Below, in pieces: positions 18,257-43,600 of a DNA stretch of 64,000 nt. Made by a program: the position numbers and the translations under genes. Under the pieces are notes generated by a model. That model saw nothing but the letters and a program-made list of their open reading frames with translations, made no database searches and was not told the DNA's origin. How positions within the stretch are numbered: position 1 is the first letter of the stretch; each line of letters begins with the position of its first letter. Location of the stretch: the NCBI RefSeq assembly GCF_035083965.1, contig NC_089738.1, positions 17,803,734 through 17,867,733 on the forward strand. The letters are read 5' to 3'. This DNA comes from Branchiostoma lanceolatum. Its lineage: Eukaryota > Chordata > Leptocardii > Amphioxiformes > Branchiostomatidae.

Positions 18257-19691
18257 AGACGCGCCCTCGCGAATGGCCTCGGCGTGACAGGAACCGGACC
18301 GGGAACCTTCATTCTCCCGCCTTTTTTCCAGTACATCATCGACCACTACGGCTGGCGGGGTTCCCTACTTATAACCGCAGGGGTAGCCCTCCAGGGTCTC
18401 GTGTTCGGCGCTCTGTTAAGGCCTATTTACCTCAAGGAGGACGTCGAACGTCATGACGTCAATGCACCTCAAGACAAAAGAATATGTTCGACGCGTTTAT
18501 TTGACTTTTCCCTCTTTAAAACGCCGATTTTTGTGATTTTTACCTTTTCGAATCTTTTCTTGTTCTTTGCTAACTTTATTCCGTACGTGCATCTCGTCGC
18601 CCACGCAAGGCATGTCGGGATAGATGCCCAGAGCGCCGCTTTCTTGATTTCTATCATCGGTATCGGTGATGGACTCTCAAGAATAGCGTACGGATGGCTT
18701 TCTGATCTAGGTCTGTTCATTCGCCTGCGTGGCTACATTGTATGTCTACTTGGATTCAGTCTGAGTCTGGTGTGCTTGCCTGTAGCGAAGTCGTACCCGG
18801 CCATGGTGGTGTGCTGCCTGTGTTTCGGGGTGTTTGCCGGGTGCTACACGACCCAAACGGCGGTGTTCCTGGCGGAGTTCTGCGGCGTGAAACGACTGGC
18901 CAGCGCACTCGGGCTGCTCTTCGGCCTGGGAGGGTTCCCAACGCTGTTCGGACCTCCAATCGCAGGTAAAGAACGTACCCAACACACTTTTTGATTAGAT
19001 CAGTTATTCCATGATGAGCGATGTCTCAAACCTCTGAAACGCGTTCCCTTAAGAATACTATTTTGCTAGGTTGGGTAGCCCTGTCTGCATGTAAAACATG
19101 TGTTGTAAAAGAAAACACGACATAAAAATGTGCAACAAAGAGAGGGACGATTAAGCCCTCAAATCAGTTTGTGGGTGAAACCTCTCTTTCTTGTATGTTG
19201 CCTTGAGTCAAAAAGGCAAATCACTTCTCGCATATTAAAAGTTAAGCATATCACTTCAGTAGTTCTTGTGTACATCTTTTCTGATGCTAATCATGTTTTT
19301 AAATGTTCCATACATTGTTAGTATTTTGCCACTACAGTAGTTTTAAAACCTCAATGCCATTTCTGCTATCATCTGTATCTGGCTTAATATAATTTTATAT
19401 TTTCCCGCGTCAACAGGTTATTTGTATGACGTGACCGGAAACTACAACGTGTCGTTCTACGTGGCCGGAAGTGCTGCCTTCTGCAGCGTGCTGCTCATGA
19501 CGTCAGTGGAGGTCCATCTAACCAGAACTGCGCATGCCCGGGGCGATCACGAAAGATGCCCGATGACCTTGAACATTTCCGATGACCTTGACGCGTCCGG
19601 GACAGAAAAGGGCTTAGAAGAGACTTCTAGGTTAACTGAGGATATGAGAAACTGCAAGGTCCCGTTTCTTGTACACGAGACAACGGTGTAA
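18257..19691 (+). CDS. SLC16-like monocarboxylate transporter, 3' part (exons 3b and 4)
   Basis: This is the continuation of the transporter interrupted at 5708. Exon 3b (18257-18965) starts RRALANGLGVTGTGPG, the second half of the SLC16 helix-5 signature. It runs through YGWRGSLLITAGVALQGLV, the central cytoplasmic loop, LFDFSLFKTPIFVIFTFSN (helix 7) and SRIAYGWLSDLGLFIRLRG. It ends FGPPIAG at a GTAAAG donor, phase 1. Exon 4 (19417-19691) reads GYLYDVTGNYNVSFYVAGSA, then the last helix and a polar cytoplasmic tail, stopping at 19691. Domain order and length fit a complete C-terminal half. The first bases after the duplicated AGAAC are in frame with exon 3a. Confidence 0.85.
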
Positions 19692-19784
19692 CGTCTTCTG
19701 TGTACTCTTCTGGCTTCAGTCAGTGTTTAACTTATCATTCAGAGCAGGCTCTGAAATGTGCGGTCTTGTCTTGTTTTGTCAATG

Positions 19785-20113
19785 AAGGTTAGACATCCAG
19801 GTAATAAGATACGCCAAATAGCAGTTACTCAAGAAACCGGATAGAATTTGGAAACGGTCAGACTTTTCAGGTAACATCTACTACCTTTCGTCAGTGACAC
19901 TGAACAAGACCTTTCAAACAGCAGGTTTTTAACCACGAACTATGAATTGATATGCTAAATAAGGTGAAGACAAATTTTAGGTAGTCCAACTTGCCGTGAC
20001 AGATCTTGCTCAGTGTCACTGACGAAATGTAGTGGATGCTACCTGAAAGGTCTCACCGTTTCCAATTCAAGTATCCAGTTGCTTGAGTAACTGCTATTTG
20101 GCGTTTTCTTGTT
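19785..20113. repeat. Palindromic repeat built from Penelope-element tail sequence
   Basis: The left arm (CGCCAAATAGCAGTTACTCAA, then CCGGATAG) is mirrored at the right (TATCCAGTTGCTTGAGTAAC, then TGCTATTTGGCG). The core includes CACTGACGAAATGTAGTGGA and TGCTACCTGAAAGGTCTC, variants of the hammerhead-like tail seen intact at 35396-35453. It looks like two inverted tail copies of a Penelope-like element. Confidence 0.6.
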
Positions 20114-21454
20114 GTTGTTTTCTTGCTGAGCACGTACAATATGTAGGCATCTTCAGTGTTCCAACTGCGCATGCGCAGCGAGATGAATTTGGGGTAGTAT
20201 GTCAAAATTGAAAGCCCCCAACGTGTAAACAACTTGTCCAGACCGTTCTTAATGCGTGTCCAGATCTGGTTGTTCATGCATCGGGGCCTTCACCATTGAC
20301 ATATTGTCTACAGTGCATCTCGTATGCACATGCGCAATTGGAACCATGGAAATGCTTATTTCCGATTGCTGCTGCCTTGTTAGTTGTTACCGACTCTTGT
20401 AATCGAGGGAAAAGCTATTCCATGACGCCACACGGAAATGAAAATGACCAATGTTACTTAAGAATACGACTTTGCTGACTCATCATTATCAGACTGTTCA
20501 AAGACAAATCAGGTATTCTCTTAAGCATGTGTAGATGGTTAAATTATTTATTTACTTCAAAAACGAAATCATGGAAATACTCGTGTATTGAATATTCTTA
20601 TTGATGTCACAATTAAACATAAAACCACTTAAGATTTTGTTGAACAGTGCACATTTGTTTTTGTCCTGCAACTTAGTAGATGACACGCACGAAAACTGTA
20701 AGACGAAACACATGTCCTTGGTAAAACTTTATTCAGCACGGACCATGGTTGCGATTCCTCACCCTTTCCGCCAGGGGTCGCTTGTCAACCCGGTTCACTT
20801 TCCTATGATCCTGGGAGAGAAAAATATATCACTTTTAGAAATACCGAAGTCAAAGTTTAAGGGATTGATAAGGTTTTTCTCTGACATAGACCGAAGTTTT
20901 TTTTCACACCAACCATACTGTATTTCAAACTCTAGTATTGCAGTTCCAATTTAAACCTGACAAAAACGTTTGGAAACTGAACTTCTGGCGTCGCGAAGTG
21001 GAAAACTGCCATATTTGATCCTTCCATCGTAAAGTGAAAGATATGAAAACCGAGAATTCTACTACAGTACCATAGATAGTGGACAGGGGGTCATATTTGA
21101 ACTTAACCTTTGCTTTGACGACACCTACCCATATACCGAATATAATACGGGTCTATCCACTACCTTTGAGTTATGCCGTCCACAAACAAACACACATACA
21201 TACACACACACTCACACACAGACACAGTGAGAGAGAAACAAACACATTCACACAAACAGACTTACATAGTCACACGCACAGACACATGCGCACGAACACA
21301 CACATACAACTACACACACACACACAAACCGCACGCACGCACACATACATACATACATACACCTACACACAGACACACAAACAAAACTCACGCACACACA
21401 TACAGACCAACGGCACCGAAAACACCGTTTTCACGGAGGTAAATGTCCCTGTAC

Positions 21455-21690
21455 TAGCTGTAGCTCAATTGGTAGCGGCTTCGCAGTTGAGCCTCCTGTT
21501 TCCAATTAGTTGGATCCGGGAGACCCCGGATCGAATCCCGGGAAGGGTATCCTTGTCGGAGCTGCACTGTCTTTCGGAAGAGACGAAACATGGGGGTCCC
21601 GTGTTCGAGGAGGTGCCTCGAGTGCGTTACAACAGCCTCATTACTCACATGGGTACCTACTGGCTGAAATAATACAACTTGGTGAATAAA
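21455..21690 (+). repeat. tRNA-headed SINE with the shared conserved tail, copy 1
   Basis: The head has TAGCTCAATTGGTAGCGGC (A box) and GGATCGAATCCC (B box). The body TCTTTCGGAAGAGACGAAAC, GGGGTCCCGTGTTCGAGGAG and CAGCCTCATTACTC is the one that follows the 5S head at 2385. It ends near GGCTGAAATAATACAAC. It directly abuts the 3' edge of the Sushi exon at 21707. Confidence 0.75.
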
Positions 21691-21706
21691 ATAAATAGGT
21701 GCATAC

Positions 21707-22563
21707 TCACGGCTGACAGATGAAGGCCCCTCCAGACCAGACACCGTTGGGCAGACAGGTGCTTGAGGTGAAGAAGGATGCCGGCACGTACCCCGACCAG
21801 CAGCGGAACGTACACACGGTCCCGTGGTAGTACGGAGGGAAGCAGTTCGGCCAGGCAAAGTGAGTTATTGGCGGGCCGCATGTGCCTTGGTTCACGTCTG
21901 AAAAAGAAATTAAAGCATGATACAAATTGAACAAGGTCATATACCAGGGGGCCCAAAATCGACCTTGATGTTCGGCTTGACAACACCCACCCACATACCA
22001 AATCTCATCATAATCCATCAAGAGGTTCTTGAGTTATGCTGACTGGAGTATTTTGGAAACACAAACAGACAGACGGACACACCCAAAACTATATCTCTAT
22101 TTTTCATGGAGATAACATTAACAAGCGACGCCAGACGCTTCAGATCTGTTACGATTTCGGCAATGACATAGACGTATGAAAAGCTCAAGCTATTTAGCCC
22201 ATTTAGTTAGTTCGGAAAAGTATTACTAGTAAGTAATTTGAAGATTCCCTTATTAGTGATTTAATGAGTTAGAGGAATGCTAGCTCATTAAATGACTAGT
22301 AAGGGTTTTGAAGATCCTCTTACTAGTGTTTTAGTGAGTTAGAGGAGTGTTAGCTCATTAATTAACTAGTCGGCTGCAAATTTATTGTGTTACTTGCACG
22401 ATAAGTCACTAGCACAACTTTTTCACTTCGTCCTTTGGCATCTTTTACTATACTATTAAACTAAATAAATGTGCTGAATAATCAGATCTGTATGAAACAT
22501 ACCTTGTGACGAAGACGGCCAGATGACCACAGCCGTGATCAAGAGGAACGCATATGTCCACAT
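21707..22563 (-). CDS. Small secreted single-Sushi (CCP) protein, 83 aa
   Basis: Exon 1 is 22563..22503 (minus) and encodes a signal peptide, MWTYAFLLITAVVIWPSSSQ. Exon 2 is 21897..21707, joined in phase 1 via a TTTTTCAG acceptor. The mature part is one complement-control-protein module: GTCGPPITHFAWPNC, then YYHGTVCTFRCWSGYV, TSSTCLPNGVWSG and FICQP. The four CCP cysteines, the C-terminal Trp and the Gly are present, with one extra Cys pair (PNC, TFRC). Secretion and a binding role in complement or immunity are family-level expectations only. The last codons are CAGCC followed by GTGAGTATG, which is both an in-frame TGA stop and a perfect donor consensus, so a longer multi-CCP isoform is possible. 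No further CCP exon was found to the left. Confidence 0.65.
21937..22125 (+). repeat. Dispersed non-coding repeat (second full copy at 50745-50970)
   Basis: Shared landmarks are ATACCAGGGGGCCCAAAATC, GACCTTGA, CATAATCCATCAAGAGGTTC, TTGAGTTATGCTGACT, an (ACAG)n stretch and a terminal TTTTTCATGGAGATAA. A diverged third copy precedes the CA tract near 21087-21185. This copy lies in the intron of the Sushi gene. Family unknown to me. Confidence 0.65.
22225..22370. repeat. Two-copy ~78-bp tandem repeat in the Sushi gene intron
   Basis: Each copy has ACTAGTAAG, TTGAAGATYCY, TTAGTGAGTTAGAGGARTG and TAGCTCATTAA. AT-rich, non-coding. Confidence 0.6.
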
Positions 22564-22821
22564 CTTTACCGTCTGTTGTGTTGAGTACAGAATACTGTGA
22601 AGTATGTGTGGGTATTGTTGCGAGTGCTGCAATGTGTATACTGTATCTCAAGGCCATGGGAACCACACAGCTGACCAGTAGGACAGGCGACATTTCCTGA
22701 GATTGGACCGGAGGTATTGACCTCAAGCGAGCGCAAGGAAGGCTAATCAATGTGACGTCATGCACACGCCGAAAATCGCCAGTTAGACGTGAAAATACGA
22801 CCATGTGCGGCAAAATTTGAA

Positions 22822-23095
22822 GTGCGTAGTCCAGTGGTTAGCGATCTTGCCTCTGGCACTATATAGAAGCCCCGGGTTCGATCCCGGCTGTGTCGCTCAC
22901 CCGACATGCACGCTACCGGAAAGGGTCGCAGTTCTTAGGACGGGACGTTAAGCCGTGGTCCACTGTTCATTGTGCTTGTCGAAAAGAGCTAGGGGAATGT
23001 CCCCGGTACAATGAACCTGTAAATACTGTACATAGCGTCTGTCTTCTCTGTCACGACCAGTGGAAGATTAGCTCATCTGTTCATTGAGTTCATTT
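22822..23095 (+). repeat. tRNA-headed SINE, second family
   Basis: The head has GTAGTCCAGTGGTTAGCGAT (A box) and CGGGTTCGATCCCGGCTG (B box). The body contains CGGGACGTTAAGCCGTGGTC and later GTCTTCTCTGTCACGACC. The GGACGTTAARCCGTGGTC core resembles the deeply conserved metazoan SINE tail domain known from several phyla; that identification is from memory. Confidence 0.65.
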
Positions 23096-23099
23096 GAGC

Positions 23100-24400
23100 T
23101 AAACTGGTTCGAGATCCCTTTCCTTTTTAAGTATGTGAAATGGACGTATTTCATCCTCGAAAGATAACAAAGTGCATTCCCCAAGGCAAGGGCACTGCAT
23201 CGGGACCTGTCAGGGGTTTGAACATGGAACCTCTTGAATCTAGCGCAAACTTTCTAACTATTACACCACAATATGCTTTATTTCTGAATATCATCATTCA
23301 TTACTGTACCTCTACCAACACTCCTATGTCAAGTTTATGTATTCAATTGGTGTCCTATAAGTCCGTATGGGCTGGGCGACTTTATTGAGCCGCAGGACAC
23401 GAAAATAAAACATTCATTCATTCATATGCCTCAGTATGACCGTTCTGAGACGTCGAAGTCAGCAGATCTAGATACATTGCTGTAGGCCACCGAAACAAGG
23501 GAAGATACAGAACATCTAGATCTTGAAAAAATGGAATATAGTTCTCAATCAGTTGCTCATTCTATATTGCCACTGTTAGGAAAACGTAAGATGAGCTAGT
23601 CGACTAATACGCCAAAACAAAGTTAAAGGACCCCTCTCCCGCTCCTGCAATATTCCTCCTAGTCCATCCCTTATAAGGACACAACGACCGCGGCGACAGA
23701 ATCTCGTGCCAACATGACCCTTTTAAAAGTTGTGTATCCAAACTGTGCTTTTACTCAGCTGTCAGCTATGCTGTAACAATGGAACAGTATTTTCCCTACG
23801 TAGGCGTTTGTTTGAGTGGCCCGCACCTGAAACCCGATACCCCTGTACGTCACGGCTTGTCGTGCCCCACTTGTTCGAAAGAAAAACAGGCCTGTTTCTG
23901 TGTCAGACGACTTTTTAATAGTCACACCGCGGTAAAAAAAAGTGGGGGGGGCGCTAATCTACAAGCAAATGTACGAGCTTTGCCTACTTTTCGGCTTTGT
24001 TTGGACGTCTTATCGCTTGTTTGGACGCATTCAGGGCAAGACGTCTGGTGAAAAATAAGCCGCAACTTTGACGTCCTAGAAAAGGTGACGTCGCACTTCT
24101 GCTTGGAGATTGCGGAAGTGTGTCGTCACTCCCACGCGACCTTGCCCCAAAACTGATGACATCACGGCATGGATACCTGCCAAGAAGGCCTTTAATTCAA
24201 TCTGTCAAAAATCAGGAGGAAAGATTTGTGAATTAGCCCACAAATTGGGCCAGATATGACTTTGCAACACTCTCTAATAAGCTGAACTTGATAGAAAAAA
24301 TGTTAGAATTGTATTCTACTATCATCGGCTAAAAACATTTGTTTCTGTACTCTGTATTGTTGTGGAGTTGATTAAAACATGTTCTTGTCAAGTCTTTTCC
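23100..24400. other. Intergenic region upstream of the PLK gene
   Basis: No exon was recognised. 23155-23270 resembles another dispersed retroposon fragment (CATTCCCCAAGGCAAGGGCA, GGTTTGAACATGGAACCTC). A CATT microsatellite lies at about 23411-23426. The ~340 bases before the PLK start at 24739 are CpG-rich and are the likely promoter and 5' UTR. Confidence 0.4.
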
Positions 24401-24738
24401 TGCTGCTAAGGCGACTTCCGGAAGACTGTCCTGATTGTCGTCACGTGGGTTCGACTAGCCGGTGATTCTGGAGTCCTGGAATTTCCCGCTGAAAAACCGT
24501 CGCGAGCGGAGCTTCCTTCTGCGTTTTGCTGTCTTCTGTTCGTTTCCCGATTTCTTGACCTCTTATTTTCGCTTCTTCGAGGTACAATCTGGTTTATAAG
24601 ATCCCCAGTGTGTAGTTTTAAGCGAGAAGTACTCAAGAAATAGTTAGAGAGAACATTCAGTTCTTTGTCAGACCCGGCGGGAGATTTAAACGTTCAACCA
24701 GACTTCCAGCCGACGTCGTTACCCCGACCGTACCCCGG

Positions 24739-38660
<13,922 letters not shown>

Positions 38661-38666
<6 letters not shown>

Positions 38667-38960
38667 CCATGGGAACGGAGCGTCGCAAAGCAACCATGCC
38701 TGGGGAGACAGGGTGCTCCCAACTTGTAGAGAAACCTGTAACCATGGAATTGAAGTGTCGCATAGCAACCATGCCCGGGGAGACAGGGTATTGCCAACTT
38801 GGAGAGAAACTTGTAACCATGGAAATGGAGTGTCGCATAGCAACCATTTTTGGGGAGACAGGGTTTTGTCAACTCTTGGACAAAACTCTTGGAGACTCTT
38901 GTTTGTAACCATGGGGAGTTCAACGGAGTGTCGCATAGCAGCAGACTCTTGCCAAGTATG
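38661..38960 (+). repeat. ~70-bp minisatellite starting at the PLK stop codon
   Basis: Three to four units contain TGTAACCATGG, GTCGCATAGCAACCATGC and GGGGAGACAGGGT. The first unit starts within the stop (CTGTAACCATGGG), so the array is in the 3' UTR. Intervals are about 70-75 bp. Confidence 0.75.
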
Positions 38961-39620
38961 CAAATTAGCTAACTTATGAAATTTTGTGGCAATGATAGCG
39001 ACAATATCGCGAAACAAATAGATTTCTTTGTCGTTCCCTCACAAGTGCAAAAATGTTTCACGCATTGTTGCAACTGAATGTTAACAGAGAAATCGGATAT
39101 GTTAAGGAAACAAGAGTAAGACGCAAACGCCACAAGTCGCCCGACATGAATGCGCGTTCGACAATCAATCTAAGCTGCTATTTCTGTACAGTATTTTTCA
39201 ATGACATTGTCGAAGCCTTTGCAACTTTGAGAAAATTGAAAAGACAATCGAATAGAAAGCGTGTTAAGATGAAATAACATTAAATTGTTGCAATGATGTA
39301 ATCTAACAATGAAATAATATTGCTGCAATTTGTATACAAGCCGCCAGAGTGCATGGCTGAGCCATGAGAAGCAAAGTGCCCACTTGTAGTGTGTACGTGC
39401 AATGTTACGACAATGACGTTTAATTTATTTATTACAATCTCAAAATAGAAATGAAAAACTACGGCAGCAAATACGAATATTTCAACAGTTCCTGTCTACT
39501 TCGTGTGGAAGTTGCTGCTTGTTCTTAGATATTTTCCACGCTCCTACTGTACTCGTATTTATAAGTTAATGAATTTGAGAAATAAAAGATATTAAAAGCC
39601 AACATGCTCTGTGGTTTATG
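38667..39620 (+). terminator. PLK 3' UTR and polyadenylation signal
   Basis: After the minisatellite, AT-rich sequence runs to AATAAA at about 39581 (GAGAAATAAAAGATATT), the best polyadenylation signal downstream of the kinase. This would give a 3' UTR of roughly 0.9 kb. Confidence 0.5.
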
Positions 39621-39699
39621 ATATGTCTCATACACGTTTCTTGTGTTCTCATATTCGTCTAATTTTTTTATTTTCTATTCTTTTTTTTAGTGATATGAT

Positions 39700-39935
39700 A
39701 TTTCAGGTAGTGGCTTCACAGTTGTGTCTCCTGTTTCCAACTAGTTGGTAACTAGGAGACCCCGGTTCGAATCCGGGGTGGGTATCCTTGTTGGAGCTGC
39801 ACCGTCTTTCGGAAGAGGCGTAAAATGGGGGTCCCCTGTTTGAAGAGGTGCTTCGAGCACGTTACAATGTTCAGCCCCATACTCAGATGGGTAACGTTAC
39901 ATACTGGCTGTAATAATACAACACGATGAATTATC
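39700..39935 (+). repeat. tRNA-headed SINE with the shared conserved tail, copy 2
   Basis: The 5' end is truncated within the A box. It has GGTTCGAATCCGGGGTGGGT (B box), TCTTTCGGAAGAGGCGTAAA, GGGGGTCCCCTGTTTGAAGA, and an end GGCTGTAATAATACAACACG. It is the same family as 21455-21690. Confidence 0.7.
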
Positions 39936-40613
39936 ATCGGTAATTATTTCTAGCGTCTATCTAAGCATCGCACATTTTCAAGACTTCGGCAGTCTTTTTT
40001 AACCAAAAAGAGAAACAACATATTTAACCGCCCTAATCTTAACATCGGGGAATAGAATATCCTGTACAAACAAGGCGTTCTTATCATACCTTGCGGTTGG
40101 CTGCGGTTAACCCGAGGTCACTCGATGACACAATGGCCACCTGTGGGAAAAGCGGAACCTGTAGGCGGTTCCTGAAACCTCGCCTAGCTTTTCGGGGAAG
40201 TCCCTCGGTCCAGTGGGAACACAACCTTGACAAATGAATGTTGGATAAAACCATTGCTTGACATTTCGAGGGGTAGTGTATATGTTATAATTTTCTAGAT
40301 AAACAAAAGAATTATGTCTTTTCCTCTACGGTATTTGGCTAGGTGTACATTTTGGTCTAGTCCAACACACCTGTTAAATTAGTGAATGTTATGAATAGTC
40401 TCGCAGACAAATACACAAATGTTGAAACCACATGCTCACCCCTAATGTCTATCTTATAGAACAGTCCGATTTTGCCAAACGACTTTTTCGGGAAACCCCC
40501 GAATCTGGGCCTCTCTGTCTCAAAGCGTCCCAACGCTGAGCCAAGGCTGCAGAGACGGCTGCTCCGGACTGAGGCAACTATTTTCTGATCCTGATCGAAG
40601 AGGGAGAAGAAAT
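39936..40613. other. Intergenic spacer
   Basis: No exon, RNA gene or clear repeat was recognised. It is probably the promoter side of the gene starting at 40614. Confidence 0.35.
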
Positions 40614-41064
40614 ATGACCAGCTGTCTTGGAGAAAATGTGACTTTATTTGACGAGATGGCGGCAACCGTTGATTGTTTGAAATCCATCCAGCATCTTCAG
40701 CTCAGGGCTGAAGGGTTCTTGTCACTTCGACCCTCACGAGACAGGTCTGACCTTTTTGTTACATGTTGTACTCAGGTACTTGTTGTAGCCTCATTCCAGC
40801 CGTTAATTTTCTTTAAATTTGTTCAGTTCCTACGTTTCTATCTGTGCTAGAAATAACGAATCATGTCTTTGGTAGATATCCTTTATCACGGAATCCGTTT
40901 TATTTAAAATTTAGTTGCATTGTATGTATATCTGTGCGTGTGGAGTGTTTTTTTTTCAACAGGAATGCAACATTGAATCGGTGCTGAACTACCTGAGTCG
41001 ACACTTTGCACACACCTTTGGAGCTGCAACTGCTTCAAGTACGCAACAGCTTGCTAAAATCAAG
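40614..41064 (+). CDS. Unrecognised gene, first two coding exons (partial)
   Basis: Exon 1 (40614-40775) reads MTSCLGENVTLFDEMAATVD, then CLKSIQHLQLRAEGFLSLRP and SRDRSDLFVTCCTQ, ending at a GTACTT donor in phase 0. Exon 2 (40963-41064) follows a long T-tract and CAACAG, and reads ECNIESVLNYLSRHFAHTFG, then AATASSTQQLAKIK, ending at a GTTAGT donor in phase 0. The two exons join in frame. The helical, Leu-rich character suggests an alpha-helical protein, but I do not recognise the family. No further matching exon was found before 43.9 kb, so the gene may continue unseen, or be a broken copy. Confidence 0.4.
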
Positions 41065-43600
41065 GTTAGTGTCGTATTGCTTGAGAATCGGAGAGGGAAA
41101 ATGTCTTTAAATGTTGTTCGATCTGGTTGCAAGGACATTCGAGACGTTTTGTTGCAACCGCCATCTTTGTGTTGTGATGAATTGTGATTGGTCAACAGTG
41201 CTGACCAGGGCATATTTGAAATGTACAATATCATCATGGTATCAAGATATGTTTAACCTCTTTGGTGGCATTACTAAATCTTACTTGTATCTTAGATGTA
41301 TTTGAAATTACTTCTTCTAAGATTTCTAACGTAAACAATCTTGATGATTCAGCATTGGGAAAACCCCGAACTATTGTGTAACTCGCCCACGCTTTGCGAA
41401 AAGCAGAAGTTCATGCGTTGTAGTATGCCATTCTGATCGCCAAGCGGCGCTGCTGAGCCGTGACTCGGAGGGAGCTATAAATGTTCACCATATCTGACAG
41501 GCTATGCGTTTTGGTAGCAGTTCTTCAATTATCTATCTATTTATTTATTTATTTATTCAGTTTTACCACATTTGTGGAAGGATTGACACAACAGGTGAAC
41601 TATCACCTTTACAAGATGTCAACCCAGACCAGACTGTAAGGTTTGGACCATCGCACACCGGGGCATGCCCCTACTCTTTTTCGAAAGGTGTGGTGGGTTC
41701 TTTTACGTGCGCGGTCTTCTGCAAAGATATCTCCTGCATGTCTTTAAATTTTATACCCAACTGTCTTTGACATTTTCTTACGGCCTTTACTGGTTAACGT
41801 TTCTGCTGAAAAAATAAGAGAAAAATTCGCAAGGTAACAGTTACTCAAGCAACTGGATAGAATGCGGGCTTGCTTGGCCTTTGGGTAACTTTTACCTTGC
41901 GTATCTTATTACCTGGATAGCTAACCTTCATCGACGTATCAAGTGAAAAATTCGTTTTTCCGGATCCCACCCTCAAACTGCGTTCTCCAAATGACTATAG
42001 CATGGGACCAAGATTTTAAAACAAGCCCCTTTCTTTGCCTGCAATGATATCGTTCGCTGCTAGACGGCGCTTTTGCTACCCACCTGTTGACGCCTTGTTC
42101 CCCTTTGACAAACGACGTCAACAAAAAGCCGCCCAAAGGTCGCCGCGCAACAAAAGTCCCCCGTACAAAAGTCATACCCTGCACCCGTTATCAAGTTCAC
42201 TTAGCTCCTATTGTTACAGACTGGCCTTGGGAATTCTTTTGAATGTCGTACAAGCAAACTCATGACACTTTTGGCAGGCCGTCAAATTGCAAAAGGGACC
42301 TTTAAAAACTCTGGTCTGGGTGCTTCGGAGGTCATTAACCTGTAGGACGTCTTGAGTCTACCACCAATCTCCAAGCAGATGTTAGGAGAGAAAATTGTTT
42401 AAGTTTTCTGACACAGAACCGAGTAACCTCCTTCGCAGTACGATCAACTGTTTGGATACCGTGGTATTTTCGATGAAAAGAACAACAAAAGATCAGAATC
42501 TTCTTTTATCACCTCAAAGGACCCGGATCGAGCATCATTACCGAGGAGTGCGAGGCATGTGGAGTTGCCACTAACCTCGCTCCACAGGCGCCCACTGAAG
42601 ATGCGGAAAGTGCATGACTAATTGCAAAGAATCAGTTCGTTGAGCTAGCTAACGTTAGATGAAATACATATTCACTTAGAGGATCCAGGAAAATCGGAAA
42701 ACCTCATGTGCAATTTTCATGAACCTTCGGAAAACGATAGAAAACCGTAATTTTGTTCGTACCCGGCCTCAAGGTCTGCCTACCGAGACTAACATTCTCC
42801 AGACGGCTACCTTTGTTGTAGAGCACAGAGACGGTCCGGAATGCGACCATTGATCGGTAATTGGCGAGCGATATTTTGGAGTCGAGCCAGCTGGACAAGG
42901 TTTGGACGGGAGCCCAAAGAAACAGCGGTATTTGTCTGCGAGAAACATTCTTGCGCCTGAATGCGCTGGAAGTATTATTGAAGCCTGGTTGTGTGGACTG
43001 TGACCGTGCATTTTACACGGCGGCAACGTCAACAACTTCCCTCAGAGTCAACACGTTGAAACATGAACTTGAGATAGCATCGACGTCCGGCTTTCTGGAC
43101 TATGTTTATTGGCCAAAATTGGCCAAAAATAGTCTATAGGAGACTCCGTGGGGTGCTTAACGATCAACGAGCCTGGTTTGCTAAGATTATGAAAATAGCC
43201 CGAGGGTTGATCTAAACAAGCAAGAAAGTTGAGTATTTTAGTCATCGCCGTGGCTAGTGTAACTCCCAAACCCGTGTTACATCGCTCGTTTTCTTCGCGC
43301 ATGACCAACCCCACAAAGCCTGCTAATGGTTGGGTCACATTTTCAATCCGGGGCCCGGCCGGGCAGTGTTTGGGAAAAAAAATGTATGATATAAAAGACA
43401 ACAAAAAACACAAAACGTACCAAAAACTATTCAAGAGCATAGCTTGTGCATATCTATTGATATACATTTTAATTTTTCGTTTCCGCAAACAGCCCGGCCG
43501 GGTCCCGGCTGGGAAATGTGACCCAAGCATAAGGAGGCTAGCACTACTCACACAGACTGTTCGAAAACAACCAAAGCCTTAATAAGTCTAATAATCTTGT
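41065..43600. other. Region without recognised genes between the 40.6-kb exons and the TNF cluster
   Basis: A dispersed element at about 41600-41760 has CAGACTGTAAGGTTTGGACC and GGGTTCTTTTACGTGCGCG, a core seen in many marine-invertebrate repeats. At 41835-41935 lies another Penelope-tail copy (CAGTTACTCAAGCAACTGGA, TTATTACCTGGATAGC). Other open frames here have neither family similarity nor splice context. Confidence 0.45.

Larger units (their letters stand above)
19692..21706. other. Intergenic segment with PLE-tail palindrome, (CA)n tract and a SINE
   Basis: No convincing coding exon was found. The stretch holds the palindromic element at 19785-20113, a copy of a dispersed repeat near 21087-21185, a long CA/CATA microsatellite (about 21183-21415) and the tRNA-headed SINE at 21455-21690. 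The 3' end of the SLC16 transcript must lie just right of 19691; no strong polyadenylation signal was seen close by. Confidence 0.5.

Noticed and set aside
21079-21672. A 197-codon Thr/His-rich open frame
   Set aside because: It is the translation of a CA/CATA microsatellite running into a SINE.
22822-22900. Functional tRNA gene
   Set aside because: A and B boxes are present, but the acceptor stem does not pair and the sequence runs on into a SINE body; the same holds for the heads at 21455 and 764.
42861-43139. A 92-codon plus-strand frame before the TNF cluster
   Set aside because: No ATG/splice context or recognisable motif, and overlapping minus frames of equal quality exist.
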